Below, piece after piece: positions 18,273-28,000 of a DNA stretch of 64,000 nucleotides. Below the pieces are notes generated by a model that was not told the origin of the DNA, ran no database searches, and worked only from the letters and a program-made list of their open reading frames with translations. The first letter of the stretch is position 1; each line of letters opens with the position of its first letter. The DNA comes from Boseongicola sp. SB0665_bin_10 (GTDB lineage Bacteria > Pseudomonadota > Alphaproteobacteria > Rhodobacterales > Rhodobacteraceae), in the NCBI GenBank assembly GCA_009838075.1, contig VXSG01000004.1, positions 1-64,000 of the forward strand, in the 5' to 3' direction. The translations under genes were made by a program, and so were the position numbers.

Positions 18273-19024
18273 CGATCGAGTTCATCACGTCCGAGGCCCT
18301 GGCAAACTTGCGCCACGGCTTCTTCACGCGGAAAGGCGGTGCATCCACCGGCCTCTTCGCCAGCCTGAATTGCGGCCATGGCTCCACGGACCGGAAGGAT
18401 GCCGTGTCAATCAACCGGAAACGGGCGGCGGACGTTCTCGGCCTCTCGCCGAAACGCCTGGCGACGGTTCACCAGGTGCACTCGGCCACGGCGCTTGCAA
18501 CCGACGCCCCGTTCGATATGCGGCCGAGAGCGGACGCGATGGCAACGGCGGAACCAGGCCTTGGCCTCGCCATACTGACCGCCGATTGCCAGCCGGTGCT
18601 CCTTGCCGACAATGCCGCACGGGTGATCGGCGCCGCGCATGCCGGTTGGCGCGGTGCCTTGGACGGCATCATGGAAGCCACGGTCGATGCAATGGTAGGC
18701 CTTGGTGCACGTCCGGCTGAAATCACCGCCGTGATCGGCCCGTCAATCAGCCAGCGCGCGTATGAAGTGGGACCGGAATTCCTTGAACGCTTTGTCGACG
18801 ACGACTCCGGGAACGCGCGGTTCTTCGCAAACGGACGTGACGACCGCCTTCAGTTCGATCTTGTTGGCTACGGCCTTCAACGTCTGCGCAATGCAGGCAT
18901 CGGCAATGCGCAATGGACGGGGCATTGCACATATTCCGATTCGGAGCGCTTCTTTTCGTATCGGCGAAGCCGGCATCGCAAGGAGCGGGACTACGGCCGC
19001 CTGATATCTGTCATCTGCCTTTGA
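18269..19024 (+). CDS. pgeF: Peptidoglycan editing factor PgeF (multicopper-oxidase-like laccase domain)
   Basis: A 251-aa YfiH/PgeF-type amidase that removes wrongly incorporated residues from peptidoglycan precursors; older annotations call it polyphenol oxidase. Metal-site motifs are VHQVHSATAL, LTADCQPVLLAD and AAHAGWRGALDG, and the C-terminal block is CTYSDSERFFSYRR. Length is normal. It is coupled to the methyltransferase gene. Confidence 0.95.
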   Translation: MTIEFITSEALANLRHGFFTRKGGASTGLFASLNCGHGSTDRKDAVSINRKRAADVLGLSPKRLATVHQVHSATALATDAPFDMRPRADAMATAEPGLGLAILTADCQPVLLADNAARVIGAAHAGWRGALDGIMEATVDAMVGLGARPAEITAVIGPSISQRAYEVGPEFLERFVDDDSGNARFFANGRDDRLQFDLVGYGLQRLRNAGIGNAQWTGHCTYSDSERFFSYRRSRHRKERDYGRLISVICL

Positions 19025-19090
19025 GGGCGAAGGAGGCATCGCACCCCAAGGTCGCGGAAGGCACGGGTGCCACGATCCAGATGCCCGGCA

Positions 19091-19591
19091 TCACGCAAGT
19101 TCGCCTTGCCGCGCCTCGAGCACGTCGAAGGGCACTGCGGGTTCATCCTTTGCACACCGAATCACCAGTGAAGTCTTGACCGAGATCACGTTTGGCGCCG
19201 ACGTCAGTTCATCGGTCAGGAACCGCTGAAATGTCGAGAGATCGGGAGCCACGCATTTCAGGATGAAATCCACTTCGCCATTGAGCATGTTGCACTCTCG
19301 GACAAGGGGCCAGTTCCGGCAACGCGTCTCGAACGCGCTCAGGTCCGCTTCCGCCTGGCTTTGCAGGCCAACCATGACAAAGACCTGCACTTCGAAACCC
19401 AGTGCACGGGCATCAACCAGGGCGTGATAGCCCCGAATCAGCCCTTGGTCCTCAAGCGCCCGGACCCTGCGAAGACAAGGCGGCGCGGAGATTCCCACCC
19501 GCCGAGCCAACTCTACATTGGTCATGCGGCCATTGGCCTGCAATTCGGCAAGAATCTTTCGGTCGATTGCGTCGAGCCTTTCGCCAGGCAT
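19091..19591 (-). CDS. Lrp/AsnC family transcriptional regulator
   Basis: A 166-aa regulator with an N-terminal AsnC-type helix-turn-helix (LDAIDRKILAELQANGRMTNVELARRVGISAPPCLRRVRALE) and a C-terminal RAM ligand-binding domain (ECNMLNGEVDFILKCVAPDLSTFQRFL). Members sense amino acids. The ATG at 19591 has a GGGAG site; the tracked ORF extends to 19666. It is convergent with pgeF and divergent from trxB, an arrangement common near trxB in Rhodobacterales. Confidence 0.95.
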   Translation of the reverse strand: MPGERLDAIDRKILAELQANGRMTNVELARRVGISAPPCLRRVRALEDQGLIRGYHALVDARALGFEVQVFVMVGLQSQAEADLSAFETRCRNWPLVRECNMLNGEVDFILKCVAPDLSTFQRFLTDELTSAPNVISVKTSLVIRCAKDEPAVPFDVLEARQGELA

Positions 19592-19878
19592 GTTCGTCTG
19601 CTCCCCCGTCTGCAGAATCTTACCGGACTGGCCGGCTTCGCGCAACATTGTGTCGCAATTGCGCAATTTCGTTAGCCTTGCCCTTGCATTCCGTCATCCG
19701 GCGCCTTTCGGAACGCTCTCCGGTCCGCGCAAACCCGTCCGTCATGTCTGGTCGAAGCCATCGGAACGGCACGCGCGCGCAAGGAGGGATCCTGGCAATG
19801 CCCAGGTGCCAAAGGCACTTTCGATGCACGGGTTCCCGGACTATATCGGTCCGGCATTCTTCCTGGGAGGCACCTGCC

Positions 19879-20844
19879 TTGAGCAACACGCGACACACGA
19901 AAGTCCTGATCATCGGATCGGGTCCTGCGGGCTACACGGCCGCCGTTTATGCGAGCCGTGCGATGCTCGAACCCCTTCTTGTCCAAGGCGTCCAGCCAGG
20001 CGGTCAGCTCATGATCACGACCGATGTCGAGAATTGGCCCGGCGAAAGCAACATCCTGGGTCCCGGCCTGATGGCGAACATGGAGGAGCATGCGCGGGCC
20101 GTCGGCACCGAAGTCGTCTCCGATCACGTTCAATCGCTCGACCTCTCGTGCAGGCCCTTCCGTGCGAACGGCGATGCTGGCACCGTCTACACGGCCGACA
20201 CCGTCATTCTGGCAACGGGCGCACAGGCAAGATGGCTGGGCCTTGCATCCGAGGAGGCGTTCAAGGGCTTCGGCGTCTCGGCCTGCGCAACCTGCGACGG
20301 GTTCTTCTTTCGCGGCCAGGACGTCGTTGTTGTCGGCGGCGGCAACACGGCTGTCGAGGAAGCCCTCTTCCTGACCAACTTCGCAACCAGGGTCACCCTG
20401 GTCCATCGCCGTGACGCGTTGCGCGCCGACAAGATCCTTCAGCACCGGCTCTTCCGCCACGAGAAAATCGAGGTTCTCTGGGACCATACTCTGGATGAAG
20501 TCCTCGGAACGGAGGATCCGAAGGCCGTCGAGGGCGTGCGGGTGAAGCACGTCAGGACCGGACAGGTCTCGACGGTTCCCTGCAAGGGGGTTTTCATCGC
20601 CATCGGCCACACGCCTTCGAACGAACTGGTCAAGGACAGCCTTGAACTGCACAGCGGCGGCTACGCCGTCACCGCACCGGACTCGACGGCCACTTCGGTC
20701 CCCGGCGTATTTGCCGCAGGCGACATCACCGATCACGTGTATCGCCAGGCGGTCACGTCCGCCGGGATGGGCTGCATGGCCGCGCTTGAAGCCGAACGCT
20801 TCCTTGCCGAACAGGGGCGGGATGCGGAAATCGCCGCCGAATGA
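19879..20844 (+). CDS. trxB: Thioredoxin-disulfide reductase
   Basis: A 321-aa FAD/NADPH enzyme that keeps thioredoxin reduced. FAD-binding IIGSGPAGYTAAVYASRA is at the N terminus, the redox-active CATC is at residues 136-139 (SACATCDGFFF), NADPH-binding VVVVGGGNTAVEEA follows, and the C-terminal FAD block is GVFAAGDITDHVYRQAVTSAGMG. The tracked ORF (from 19402) is overlong. The start is probably the TTG at 19879, 8 nt after GGGAGG. It is divergent from the Lrp gene. Confidence 0.96.
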   Translation: MSNTRHTKVLIIGSGPAGYTAAVYASRAMLEPLLVQGVQPGGQLMITTDVENWPGESNILGPGLMANMEEHARAVGTEVVSDHVQSLDLSCRPFRANGDAGTVYTADTVILATGAQARWLGLASEEAFKGFGVSACATCDGFFFRGQDVVVVGGGNTAVEEALFLTNFATRVTLVHRRDALRADKILQHRLFRHEKIEVLWDHTLDEVLGTEDPKAVEGVRVKHVRTGQVSTVPCKGVFIAIGHTPSNELVKDSLELHSGGYAVTAPDSTATSVPGVFAAGDITDHVYRQAVTSAGMGCMAALEAERFLAEQGRDAEIAAE

Positions 20845-21010
20845 CCGCAGGCAGGGGCGGGGCGCTCAATGGAGCGGGCGGCCCGGCGAAAGCGGATGTC
20901 CGGGGCCGCAAGTCGCTCGTGGCACGGCTGGCCTGGAGACGCAGAACAACTTGCCTTCCCTGCATGCCACTGGATAGGGAGGGCATTCCAGAAAGCGCGC
21001 CGGATCGATC

Positions 21011-22717
21011 ATGATGCATTCGAATCACTCCCCCATTCCGGAACTGCTTGTTCCCCGGAACACGGCACAGGGACTCAAGGAAGAGGCGGCAAGGCTGCCG
21101 AGCTGGGATCTCACGCCGCGCCAGACCTGCGATCTCGAACTCCTGATGAACGGCGGATTCCATCCGTTGAACGGCTTCCTGGGCGAAGACGACTACGGCA
21201 CCGTCGTCGACAGGATGCGGCTTGCCGACGGAACGCTGTGGCCGATGCCGGTCACGCTTGACGTATCGGAGCGATTTGCCGAAGGCGTCACGCTCGGCAG
21301 CAACATTGCCCTTCGCGATCAGGAAGGCGTGATACTTGCAACCATGAACGTCACCGATCGGTGGCGCCCGGACAAGTCCAGGGAATCGAACAAGGTCCTT
21401 GGCACCGAAGACCTTGCGCATCCTGCGGTCAACTACCTGCATCACGCTGCCGGTCCGGTCTATCTCGGCGGGCCGGTGACTGGTCTCCAGCTTCCGGTGC
21501 ACTACGATTTCAGGGTCCGCAGGGACACGCCAAACGAGCTTCGCGCATATTTTCGAAAGCTTGGCTGGCACCGCATCGTGGCATTCCAGACCCGCAATCC
21601 GCTGCACCGCGCACACCAGGAACTGACGTTTCGGGCGGCGCGGGAAACGGCCGCGAATCTCCTGATACACCCGGTCGTGGGCCTGACGAAGCCCGGTGAC
21701 GTCGATCATTTCACGCGCGTGCGATGCTATGAAGCCGTGCTCGACAAGTACCCGTCTTCCACGGCCGCAATGAGCCTGCTGAACCTCGCCATGCGAATGG
21801 CCGGTCCGAGAGAGGCGGTCTGGCACGGACTCATCCGCAGGAATCATGGTTGCACCCACATGATCGTTGGCCGCGACCATGCGGGTCCGGGAAAGGACTC
21901 GAGGGGCGAGCCTTTCTACGGGCCCTATGATGCGCAGAAACTGTTTCGGGAGCATGAAGCCGAAATCGGAATCGAGATGGTGGACTTCAAGCACATGGTC
22001 TACGTGCAGGAACGCGCCCAGTACATGCAGGCCGACGAGATCGAGGAAGGGTTGACCGTGCTGGACATTAGCGGCTCGGAACTCCGCCGCCGGCTGCGCG
22101 AAGGCCTCGAATTGCCGGACTGGTTCACCTTTCCCGAAGTCGCGAGAGAACTCCGACGCCGCTACCCGCCCCGTTCCCAGCAAGGCTTCACGGTCTTCTT
22201 CACCGGATTTTCCGGATCGGGGAAGTCGACGATCGCGAACGCCCTCCTGGTCAAGCTCATGGAGATGGGCGGGCGTCCGGTCACGCTTCTCGACGGCGAC
22301 ATCGTCCGCAAGAACCTCTCCAGCGAACTGGGATTCTCCAAGGAGCACCGGGACCTGAACATTCGCCGCATCGGGTTCGTCGCTTCCGAAATCACGAAGA
22401 ACGGCGGGATCGCCATCTGCGCGCCGATCGCCCCCTATGCCGATGCGCGGCGGGTCGTGCGCGAGCAGATCGAGAATTTCGGCGCCTTCGTCGAGGTGCA
22501 CGTGGCCACGTCAATCGAGGAATGCGAGCGACGTGACCGGAAGGGGTTGTACAGGCTCGCAAGGGAAGGCACGATCAAGGAGTTCACCGGCATCTCGGAC
22601 CCCTATGACGTCCCGGAGAACCCGGAATTGAAGCTCGAAACCGAAAACGTCGAAGTCGATCTCTGCGCGCAGCAGGTGCTCTTGAAGCTGGAACAGATGG
22701 GCCTGGTCGCTGCATGA
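21011..22717 (+). CDS. Bifunctional sulfate adenylyltransferase / adenylylsulfate kinase
   Basis: A 568-aa fusion that activates sulfate to APS and then phosphorylates it to PAPS. The N-terminal part (about 1-380) is an ATP sulfurylase with QTRNPLHRAHQEL and GRDHAGPGKDSRGEPFYGPYDAQ. The C-terminal part (about 395-568) is APS kinase with Walker A GFSGSGKST and LDGDIVRKNLSSELGFSKEHR. Neither the cysDN heterodimer nor other sulfate-assimilation genes are adjacent. No clear ribosome site precedes the ATG at 21011; a second ATG follows immediately. Confidence 0.96.
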   Translation: MMHSNHSPIPELLVPRNTAQGLKEEAARLPSWDLTPRQTCDLELLMNGGFHPLNGFLGEDDYGTVVDRMRLADGTLWPMPVTLDVSERFAEGVTLGSNIALRDQEGVILATMNVTDRWRPDKSRESNKVLGTEDLAHPAVNYLHHAAGPVYLGGPVTGLQLPVHYDFRVRRDTPNELRAYFRKLGWHRIVAFQTRNPLHRAHQELTFRAARETAANLLIHPVVGLTKPGDVDHFTRVRCYEAVLDKYPSSTAAMSLLNLAMRMAGPREAVWHGLIRRNHGCTHMIVGRDHAGPGKDSRGEPFYGPYDAQKLFREHEAEIGIEMVDFKHMVYVQERAQYMQADEIEEGLTVLDISGSELRRRLREGLELPDWFTFPEVARELRRRYPPRSQQGFTVFFTGFSGSGKSTIANALLVKLMEMGGRPVTLLDGDIVRKNLSSELGFSKEHRDLNIRRIGFVASEITKNGGIAICAPIAPYADARRVVREQIENFGAFVEVHVATSIEECERRDRKGLYRLAREGTIKEFTGISDPYDVPENPELKLETENVEVDLCAQQVLLKLEQMGLVAA

Positions 22718-22798
22718 CATTCTGTTGCCGCGTTCCGGCGGGTGTCGAAGCCAGCGCCTGGTGAGAGGGGCCTGCCGCCCGATCCCTGCGAAACGGGC

Positions 22799-24154
22799 CT
22801 ACCCTGATTGAACGGGTTCAAGCGCGGCGCCCAGTCCCGTCATGAGTGCCGCGAATGTCGGAAACGAAGTGGCGATCGGCGCGGCGTCGTCCACGGTCAC
22901 GGCTTCCTTCGCGCCGAGGCCAAGGGAGAGAAACGCCATGGCAATGCGGTGATCAAGACGCGCCTCGACACGAGCACCGCCCGGCACGCCCGCAGGGCCC
23001 ATGCCCTCGATCTCCCACCAGTCCTCGCCTTCCCTGACGGTCCCGCCTGCAGCACGCAGACCGGTTGCCATCGCATCGATCCGGTCACATTCCTTTACCC
23101 GGAGTTCCCCCACGCCCCGCATGATGGTGCGCCCCTCGGCGAACGCGCTGACAATCGCGAGAATGGGGTATTCGTCGATCATGGAAGCCGCGCGTTCAGG
23201 TGGCACCTCGATGCCCTTGAGTTCGGGGGAGAAGCGCGCACGGATGTCCGCGACCGGCTCGCCCCCTTCCTCGCGCTCGTTTTCAAGGGCCAGGTCGGCT
23301 CCCATCTCGCGAAGCGTGGCAAAAAAGCCGGTACGGGTCGGGTTCATCCCGACATTGGGAACCAGGACGTCCGATCCCTCGACGATCAGTGCGGCCGCCA
23401 CCGGGAAGGCCGCGGAAGACGGATCGCATGGCACGGAAATGTCTTGCGGCAGAAGCTCGGCATGTCCCTCGAGCGTGATGACGCGTCCGCCAGCCCTGGC
23501 ATCGACGTCGATGACGGCACCGAATCCCCTGAGCATTCTCTCCGTGTGGTCACGCGTGGCCTCCCGCTCGACCACGACCGATTCGCCGGGCGCGTTGAGC
23601 CCGGCGAGGAGGATGGCGGACTTCACCTGCGCGGACGCAACCGGCATGGTGTAGTTGACGGGCACCGGATCCGTCGCGCCCGTGATTGTCATCGGCAGCC
23701 GTCCGCCCGAGTGACCAACCGCCCGCGCTCCAAACTCGGCAAGCGGCTCGGTGACCCGACTCATCGGACGCGACCGCAGGGATGCGTCGCCCGTAAGGGT
23801 CGCCGTGATCGGCGTGGTTGCCATCGCGCCCATGACGAGGCGCGCACCGGTCCCTGAATTCCCGCAGTCGATCACGTCCGCGGGCTCACCGAATCCACCA
23901 ACGCCCACACCATGAACGGACCAGTTGCCCTCGCCCAAATCAGTCACTTCGGCACCGAAAGCGCGCATCGCGTCGGCGGTGGCCAGCACGTCCGCGCCTT
24001 CGAGAAGCCCTGCGATTCGCGTTTCGCCAACGCACATCGCGCCGAGAATCAGCGATCGATGCGAAATCGACTTGTCGCCCGGCACATGCGATTCTCCCGA
24101 TAGCGCACCGGATCGACGCGCAATCATCGGTTCAGGTGCACCACGTCCCGCCAT
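22799..24154 (-). CDS. aroA: 3-phosphoshikimate 1-carboxyvinyltransferase (EPSP synthase)
   Basis: A 451-aa shikimate-pathway enzyme joining PEP to shikimate-3-phosphate. Conserved blocks are [46 protein letters not shown] and the C-terminal [19 protein letters not shown]. The segment around residue 95-100 (GNSGTGARL) has Ala where class I enzymes usually have Gly or Ala at the glyphosate-contact position. The tracked start is a GTG at 24175. I choose the ATG at 24154, which has GAAGGA at 6 nt and gives the usual [11 protein letters not shown] terminus. Convergent with sat/cysC. Confidence 0.96.
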   Translation of the reverse strand: MAGRGAPEPMIARRSGALSGESHVPGDKSISHRSLILGAMCVGETRIAGLLEGADVLATADAMRAFGAEVTDLGEGNWSVHGVGVGGFGEPADVIDCGNSGTGARLVMGAMATTPITATLTGDASLRSRPMSRVTEPLAEFGARAVGHSGGRLPMTITGATDPVPVNYTMPVASAQVKSAILLAGLNAPGESVVVEREATRDHTERMLRGFGAVIDVDARAGGRVITLEGHAELLPQDISVPCDPSSAAFPVAAALIVEGSDVLVPNVGMNPTRTGFFATLREMGADLALENEREEGGEPVADIRARFSPELKGIEVPPERAASMIDEYPILAIVSAFAEGRTIMRGVGELRVKECDRIDAMATGLRAAGGTVREGEDWWEIEGMGPAGVPGGARVEARLDHRIAMAFLSLGLGAKEAVTVDDAAPIATSFPTFAALMTGLGAALEPVQSG

Positions 24155-24211
24155 CGGCATTCCTTCATCGCTCACGGCTCTTTAGACCAGATGCATTGCA
24201 AGGGTCCACCT

Positions 24212-24925
24212 TCAGGCACCGGGCTTCCGGAACGAGAGATAGGTGGGCGTACGACCCTCCCGCAACGCCTTCCGCTCGTAGCGCGTCGGCAGCCAGTCCT
24301 CCCATGGCTTTCGCCAGTCGTCGGGGTGAACCGCCTGCCAGACAAATCCAGCCCTCGGCACTTCCTCCATGGTTTGGCGCACGTAGTCCGGAATGTCTGT
24401 CGAGATCCTGAGCTGGGCACCCGGTGCCATTATCGAAAAGAGTGGATCCAGGTGTTCCGATGTCACGAAGCGTCGTCTGTGGTGCCTCTTCTTCGGCCAG
24501 GGATCCGGGTAGAGAAGAAACGCCCTGGCCACGGACTGGTCGGGCAGCACGTCCATCAGGTCGCGTGCATCTCCCGGATGTATCCGGATGTTCCCCGCTC
24601 CGGTCGACCTGATCCTGCCAAGCAGCTTTGCCACGCCGCTGATGTAGGGCTCCGCGGCAACAAAGCCGACACCCGGGTTCCGTACCGCCTGATGCAACAA
24701 GTGCTCACCACCACCGAATCCCACTTCCAGCCAGACTGGGCGGTCGCCAAACATCGCCTTGAGATCCAGTTTGGTGCGCCCGGGATTCTCGTCCCGCCTG
24801 ACGCCTGCCAGCCCAACCCGCCCGAGATCGTCCAGATGGCGCTTCTGGCTTGCGCGCAGGCCCCGGCCGCGAGCACGCCCGTACAGGTTGCGCCGGGGCG
24901 CGTCGGAGGAAGGTTTGCGGGCCAT
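24212..24925 (-). CDS. trmB: tRNA (guanine-N7-)-methyltransferase TrmB
   Basis: A 237-aa SAM-dependent enzyme that methylates G46 of tRNA. Motif I is VWLEVGFGGGEHLLHQA, the catalytic region is LLYPDPWPKKRHHRRRFV, and the C-terminal block is DWLPTRYERKALREGR. The N-terminal basic RRNLYGRARGRGLRASQKR is typical of the alphaproteobacterial protein. I use the ATG at 24925; the tracked GTG at 24952 adds nine residues. Same strand as aroA, 57 bp upstream of it. Confidence 0.95.
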   Translation of the reverse strand: MARKPSSDAPRRNLYGRARGRGLRASQKRHLDDLGRVGLAGVRRDENPGRTKLDLKAMFGDRPVWLEVGFGGGEHLLHQAVRNPGVGFVAAEPYISGVAKLLGRIRSTGAGNIRIHPGDARDLMDVLPDQSVARAFLLYPDPWPKKRHHRRRFVTSEHLDPLFSIMAPGAQLRISTDIPDYVRQTMEEVPRAGFVWQAVHPDDWRKPWEDWLPTRYERKALREGRTPTYLSFRKPGA

Positions 24926-24997
24926 GGGCGCGTTTCGCAAGCCGGCACGCACCCGTCAAGTCTTGCCACTCCTGGAAGCCAGCGATAAGAACGGATC

Positions 24998-25657
24998 ATG
25001 AACGCTCGCGACATCCGATTCTGCGGGGAAACCCTCACGCTGCTCCCGTCAGGCGCTTTGCATTGGGCTTCAAGAAAGCTTCTGGCGTTCGCGGACCTGC
25101 ACTTGGGAAAGTCCGAGCGAATCGCGCGAAGGAGCGGCACGCTTCTGCCGCCCTATGACGCCGACGAGACGCTCGCGCGACTTGCCTTGGACGTGGACGC
25201 GTTGCGGCCGGAAGTCGTGCTGTGCCTGGGCGACAGTTTCGACGACCTCGCTGCCGCCGACGCGATTTCCGAGACGATTCGAGCGAAGGTCTCCCGGCTG
25301 CAGGACGGCAGGCGGTGGATTTGGCTCGAAGGCAACCACGATCCCGGCCCTGCCAACATGGGCGGTGCATGCCTGAACGAGTTTCGGCTCGGCCCCTTCG
25401 CCTTCCGCCACATTGCCGAGAGCGACGCCGACCCGGGAGAAATCTCCGGCCACTTCCATCCCAAGGCACGCATCCGCGGCACCTCCCGGCCCTGCTTCAT
25501 GTTTGACGAGGCGCGGCTGATTCTGCCCGCCTATGGATGCTATACGGGAGGGCTCGACTGGACGGCATCCGCGCTGCGCGACCTCCTTTCCGAACGCGCA
25601 GTGGCGTATCTCACCGGGGCGCAAGTCTTGCCCGCGCCGGTCCCGAGTGCGGTGTGA
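24998..25657 (+). CDS. Calcineurin-like phosphoesterase, PdeM (ligase-associated endonuclease) family
   Basis: A 219-aa metallophosphoesterase. Metal ligands are visible in order: AFADLHLG, CLGDSFDD, WLEGNHD, ISGHFHPK. It matches the PdeM family, usually encoded beside a DNA ligase and Lhr-like helicase in damage-response cassettes. Here those partners are absent and it stands alone, divergent from trmB. Rhodobacterales often keep it solitary, so absence of the cassette is not by itself surprising. No membrane segment. Confidence 0.88.
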   Translation: MNARDIRFCGETLTLLPSGALHWASRKLLAFADLHLGKSERIARRSGTLLPPYDADETLARLALDVDALRPEVVLCLGDSFDDLAAADAISETIRAKVSRLQDGRRWIWLEGNHDPGPANMGGACLNEFRLGPFAFRHIAESDADPGEISGHFHPKARIRGTSRPCFMFDEARLILPAYGCYTGGLDWTASALRDLLSERAVAYLTGAQVLPAPVPSAV

Positions 25658-25807
25658 GCAATCCTCCAACCGTCAACGAACCCGACGGCACTTCCTGCCG
25701 ATGCCATTTGCGCAAGGACGCGTCGTCATCTCCAAACGAAGAAGGACGGTTCCCGCGGTACGCCAAGTCTCCAGGGTACGTCGGTCGCCCCAGTTCGAAT
25801 GCAAGCG

Positions 25808-26257
25808 TCAACGCGGTCCAACCATCCAAGGATCGACCGTCTCCACACCGGTATTTCGGAACCCGCCGGTGTTCCTCGTCACCACGGCAAGGCCGCGGGT
25901 GAATGCCGATGCAGCCAAGAAAGCATCCATAATATGGTCGTCGAGTGACTCGCCGCGAAGGCGCTTGTCTTCCAGGATCTTCGCGCATGCCTGCGCGTCG
26001 GCGAGGGTCCAATCCACGATCCGGTCTTCGAACAGCTCGTCAACGAGATCGTGAAACCGCCCGGCAAGATTGCGTCGGCGCTTTCCTTGCGCCAGACGTC
26101 CGATGCCATTGAGCACTTCCCAGACAGAAACTGACGAAAGGCCCAAGCCTTCGTCTGCGATTGAATCGAGGAAACTGGCGACCCGCGGTTCAGGCAGCGG
26201 CCGCATCATCTCGGAAACCACGTTCGTGTCCAAGAGCCACGCGAGCGGAGCAGTCAT
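25808..26257 (-). CDS. PIN-domain toxin of a FitAB/VapBC-type toxin-antitoxin pair
   Basis: A 149-aa PIN-fold ribonuclease. Acidic active-site residues are visible in WLLDTNVVSEMMRP, the Glu of SVSVWEVLNGIGRL and the C-terminal DDHIMDAFLAASA with VVTRNTGGF. It resembles FitB more than classic VapC. Its start overlaps the antitoxin stop by 4 bp, the usual antitoxin-first order. It would cleave RNA when freed from its antitoxin. Confidence 0.92.
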   Translation of the reverse strand: MTAPLAWLLDTNVVSEMMRPLPEPRVASFLDSIADEGLGLSSVSVWEVLNGIGRLAQGKRRRNLAGRFHDLVDELFEDRIVDWTLADAQACAKILEDKRLRGESLDDHIMDAFLAASAFTRGLAVVTRNTGGFRNTGVETVDPWMVGPR

Positions 26258-26511
26258 TCCTCTCCCTCATCGGAAAACGAAATAGGTCGATACCCACCAC
26301 GTACCGGTGGCGGAAGGTCGACACCGTGGTCCGCTCCGAAATGTCGGGCGAATGCCTCGGACGGCTTCGGGCGGAGCTCGGTCTTCGTGCGCTGCTCGTG
26401 GATCAGGCGGCGGACCAACTCTTCCATCGATACGCCTATCTGACGGGCTTCCCGTCGAAGCCAGGACTTGTCCCCCGGATCAATGTCGCGGACGATGATG
26501 CTTGTGCTCAT
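26254..26511 (-). CDS. FitA-like ribbon-helix-helix antitoxin
   Basis: An 85-aa antitoxin with an N-terminal DNA-binding region (STSIIVRDIDPGDKSWLRREARQIGVSMEELVRRLI) and a C-terminal toxin-binding tail. The tracked ORF (to 26562) is trimmed to the ATG at 26511, which has a strong GAGGGGGG site. It precedes and overlaps the PIN toxin and probably represses the pair by binding near the promoter upstream. Confidence 0.9.
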   Translation of the reverse strand: MSTSIIVRDIDPGDKSWLRREARQIGVSMEELVRRLIHEQRTKTELRPKPSEAFARHFGADHGVDLPPPVRGGYRPISFSDEGEE

Positions 26512-26566
26512 GCCAGCACCCCCCTCTTCCATAAGGCGCCCATCCTGCCGGACAGTCAGCAATCAA

Positions 26567-26593
26567 ATTATGCTATCAGGCACCGAGGATCAA
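26567..26593 (-). promoter_or_regulatory. Candidate promoter of the FitAB pair
   Basis: Minus-strand TTGATC (26588-26593) and CATAAT (26567-26572) separated by 15 bp, about 55 nt before the antitoxin ATG. The -10 overlaps an imperfect palindrome (GCAATCAAATTATGC) that could be the antitoxin operator. The spacing is short, so this is tentative. Confidence 0.35.
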
Positions 26594-26627
26594 GGCAGGA
26601 TCCAGACCGGAAGAGCCCGCGGGCCAT

Positions 26628-27530
26628 TCAGGCCGTCAAGCCCTCCGGTTCCGGAACGCCGTTCGAGCGGCAACATGCCGTCAACGTGTTTGCAAGCAGG
26701 CAGGCGATGGTCATCGGCCCGACGCCGCCCGGCACGGGCGTGATTGCGCCAGCCACCTGTGCAGCGCGTTCGAAGTCGACGTCTCCCACAAGCCGGGTCT
26801 TGCCGTCGCCCCTTTCCGGCGCCTCGACCCTGTTGATCCCCACGTCGATCACGGTGGCCCCGGGCTTGATCCAGTCGCCTTGAACCATTGCAGGTCGCCC
26901 GACGGCAGCCACGACCACGTCCGCTCTCCGCACGACCTCCGCCAGATCCCTGGTTCGCGAATGTGCGACTGTCACGGTACAGCTGTCGCCGATCAGCAGC
27001 TGGGCCATCGGCCTGCCCACGATGTTGGACCGGCCGATTATCACCGCATCCAGACCTGAGAGGCTTTCGTGGTGATCCCTGAGCATCATGAGGCAACCAA
27101 GGGGCGTGCAGGGCACCATCGATTTCCGGCCGGTGCCGAGAAGCCCCACATTGGAGATGTGGAAACCATCCACATCCTTTGCCGGGTCAATGGCATTGAC
27201 GACGAGGTCCTCATGCAGATGTTCCGGAAGCGGCAACTGCACCAAGATGCCATGGATGGATGAGTCATCGTTCAATTGATCAATCAGTGCGAGCAGTTCG
27301 CGTTCCGGCGTGTCTGCAGCAAGCTTGTGTTCGACGCTCTTCATTCCGGCCTCGACCGTCGCCTTGCCCTTTGAACGCACGTAGACCTGGCTTGCCGGAT
27401 CCTCGCCCACCAGAACCACTGCAAGACCGGGCACAATGCCGTGCTCGCCTGCCAGCCGTGTCACGTGGTCCTTCACCTTGCCGCGCACTGCGGCCGCGAA
27501 TTCCCTGCCATCAATCTTCTTTGCACCCAT
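26628..27530 (-). CDS. folD: Bifunctional methylenetetrahydrofolate dehydrogenase / methenyltetrahydrofolate cyclohydrolase
   Basis: A 300-aa one-carbon enzyme interconverting methylene-, methenyl- and formyl-tetrahydrofolate. Signatures are [11 protein letters not shown] (YxxxK-like region VYVRSKGKA), [31 protein letters not shown] and [16 protein letters not shown]. The C-terminal [15 protein letters not shown] is typical. The ATG at 27530 has GGGAGG at 5 nt. Stand-alone, 470 bp downstream of ftsH on the same strand. Confidence 0.97.
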   Translation of the reverse strand: MGAKKIDGREFAAAVRGKVKDHVTRLAGEHGIVPGLAVVLVGEDPASQVYVRSKGKATVEAGMKSVEHKLAADTPERELLALIDQLNDDSSIHGILVQLPLPEHLHEDLVVNAIDPAKDVDGFHISNVGLLGTGRKSMVPCTPLGCLMMLRDHHESLSGLDAVIIGRSNIVGRPMAQLLIGDSCTVTVAHSRTRDLAEVVRRADVVVAAVGRPAMVQGDWIKPGATVIDVGINRVEAPERGDGKTRLVGDVDFERAAQVAGAITPVPGGVGPMTIACLLANTLTACCRSNGVPEPEGLTA

Positions 27531-28000
27531 GAATACCTCCCGACCGAGTCAAGCAGTGGAATATCCATGTATCCATTTGCCAGATGCCGGGAAACCGGCA
27601 ATTCGGGCAACGCGAGCGCCCTCTTCCCGGTTCCCGGGCGCGTTGCCTGGACACAGCGGCACCATTCCGGCCAAACTCAGGCATCCGTCACGCCCAACCC
27701 ATGCGGTCACGCCCCGAAATCCTGTGGCCGCCGCCCAGGAAGCACGGCCTCGGTCGTCGTCGCCGGGGACTGGCAAGACCGGTCCTCCCCCCTGTGCGAC
27801 ATCTCGACATTTTGGAGTCCGCAACGTCAGTCATGCGCCACCGGCAGCACGGACGCTTGAAGGGTCCAGACGCCCGATTCCGACGGAAAATGCGGGTGTC
27901 AGGAGGACAAGGTGGATGGCAGCGGCGCCCGGGGCGACAACGGCTTCCGGCAGCCGTGCCCGGCCGTCCTGCTGCAGCCGCCAGGCGCCTCGCTTACGGA
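27531..28000. other. Intergenic region between ftsH and folD
   Basis: 470 bp with only shadow ORFs. No clean hairpin with a T-run was found after ftsH, and no small gene is supported. Confidence 0.4.

Noticed and set aside
20753-22501. A 582-aa minus-strand ORF over sat/cysC
   Set aside because: Antisense shadow of a well-conserved fusion enzyme.
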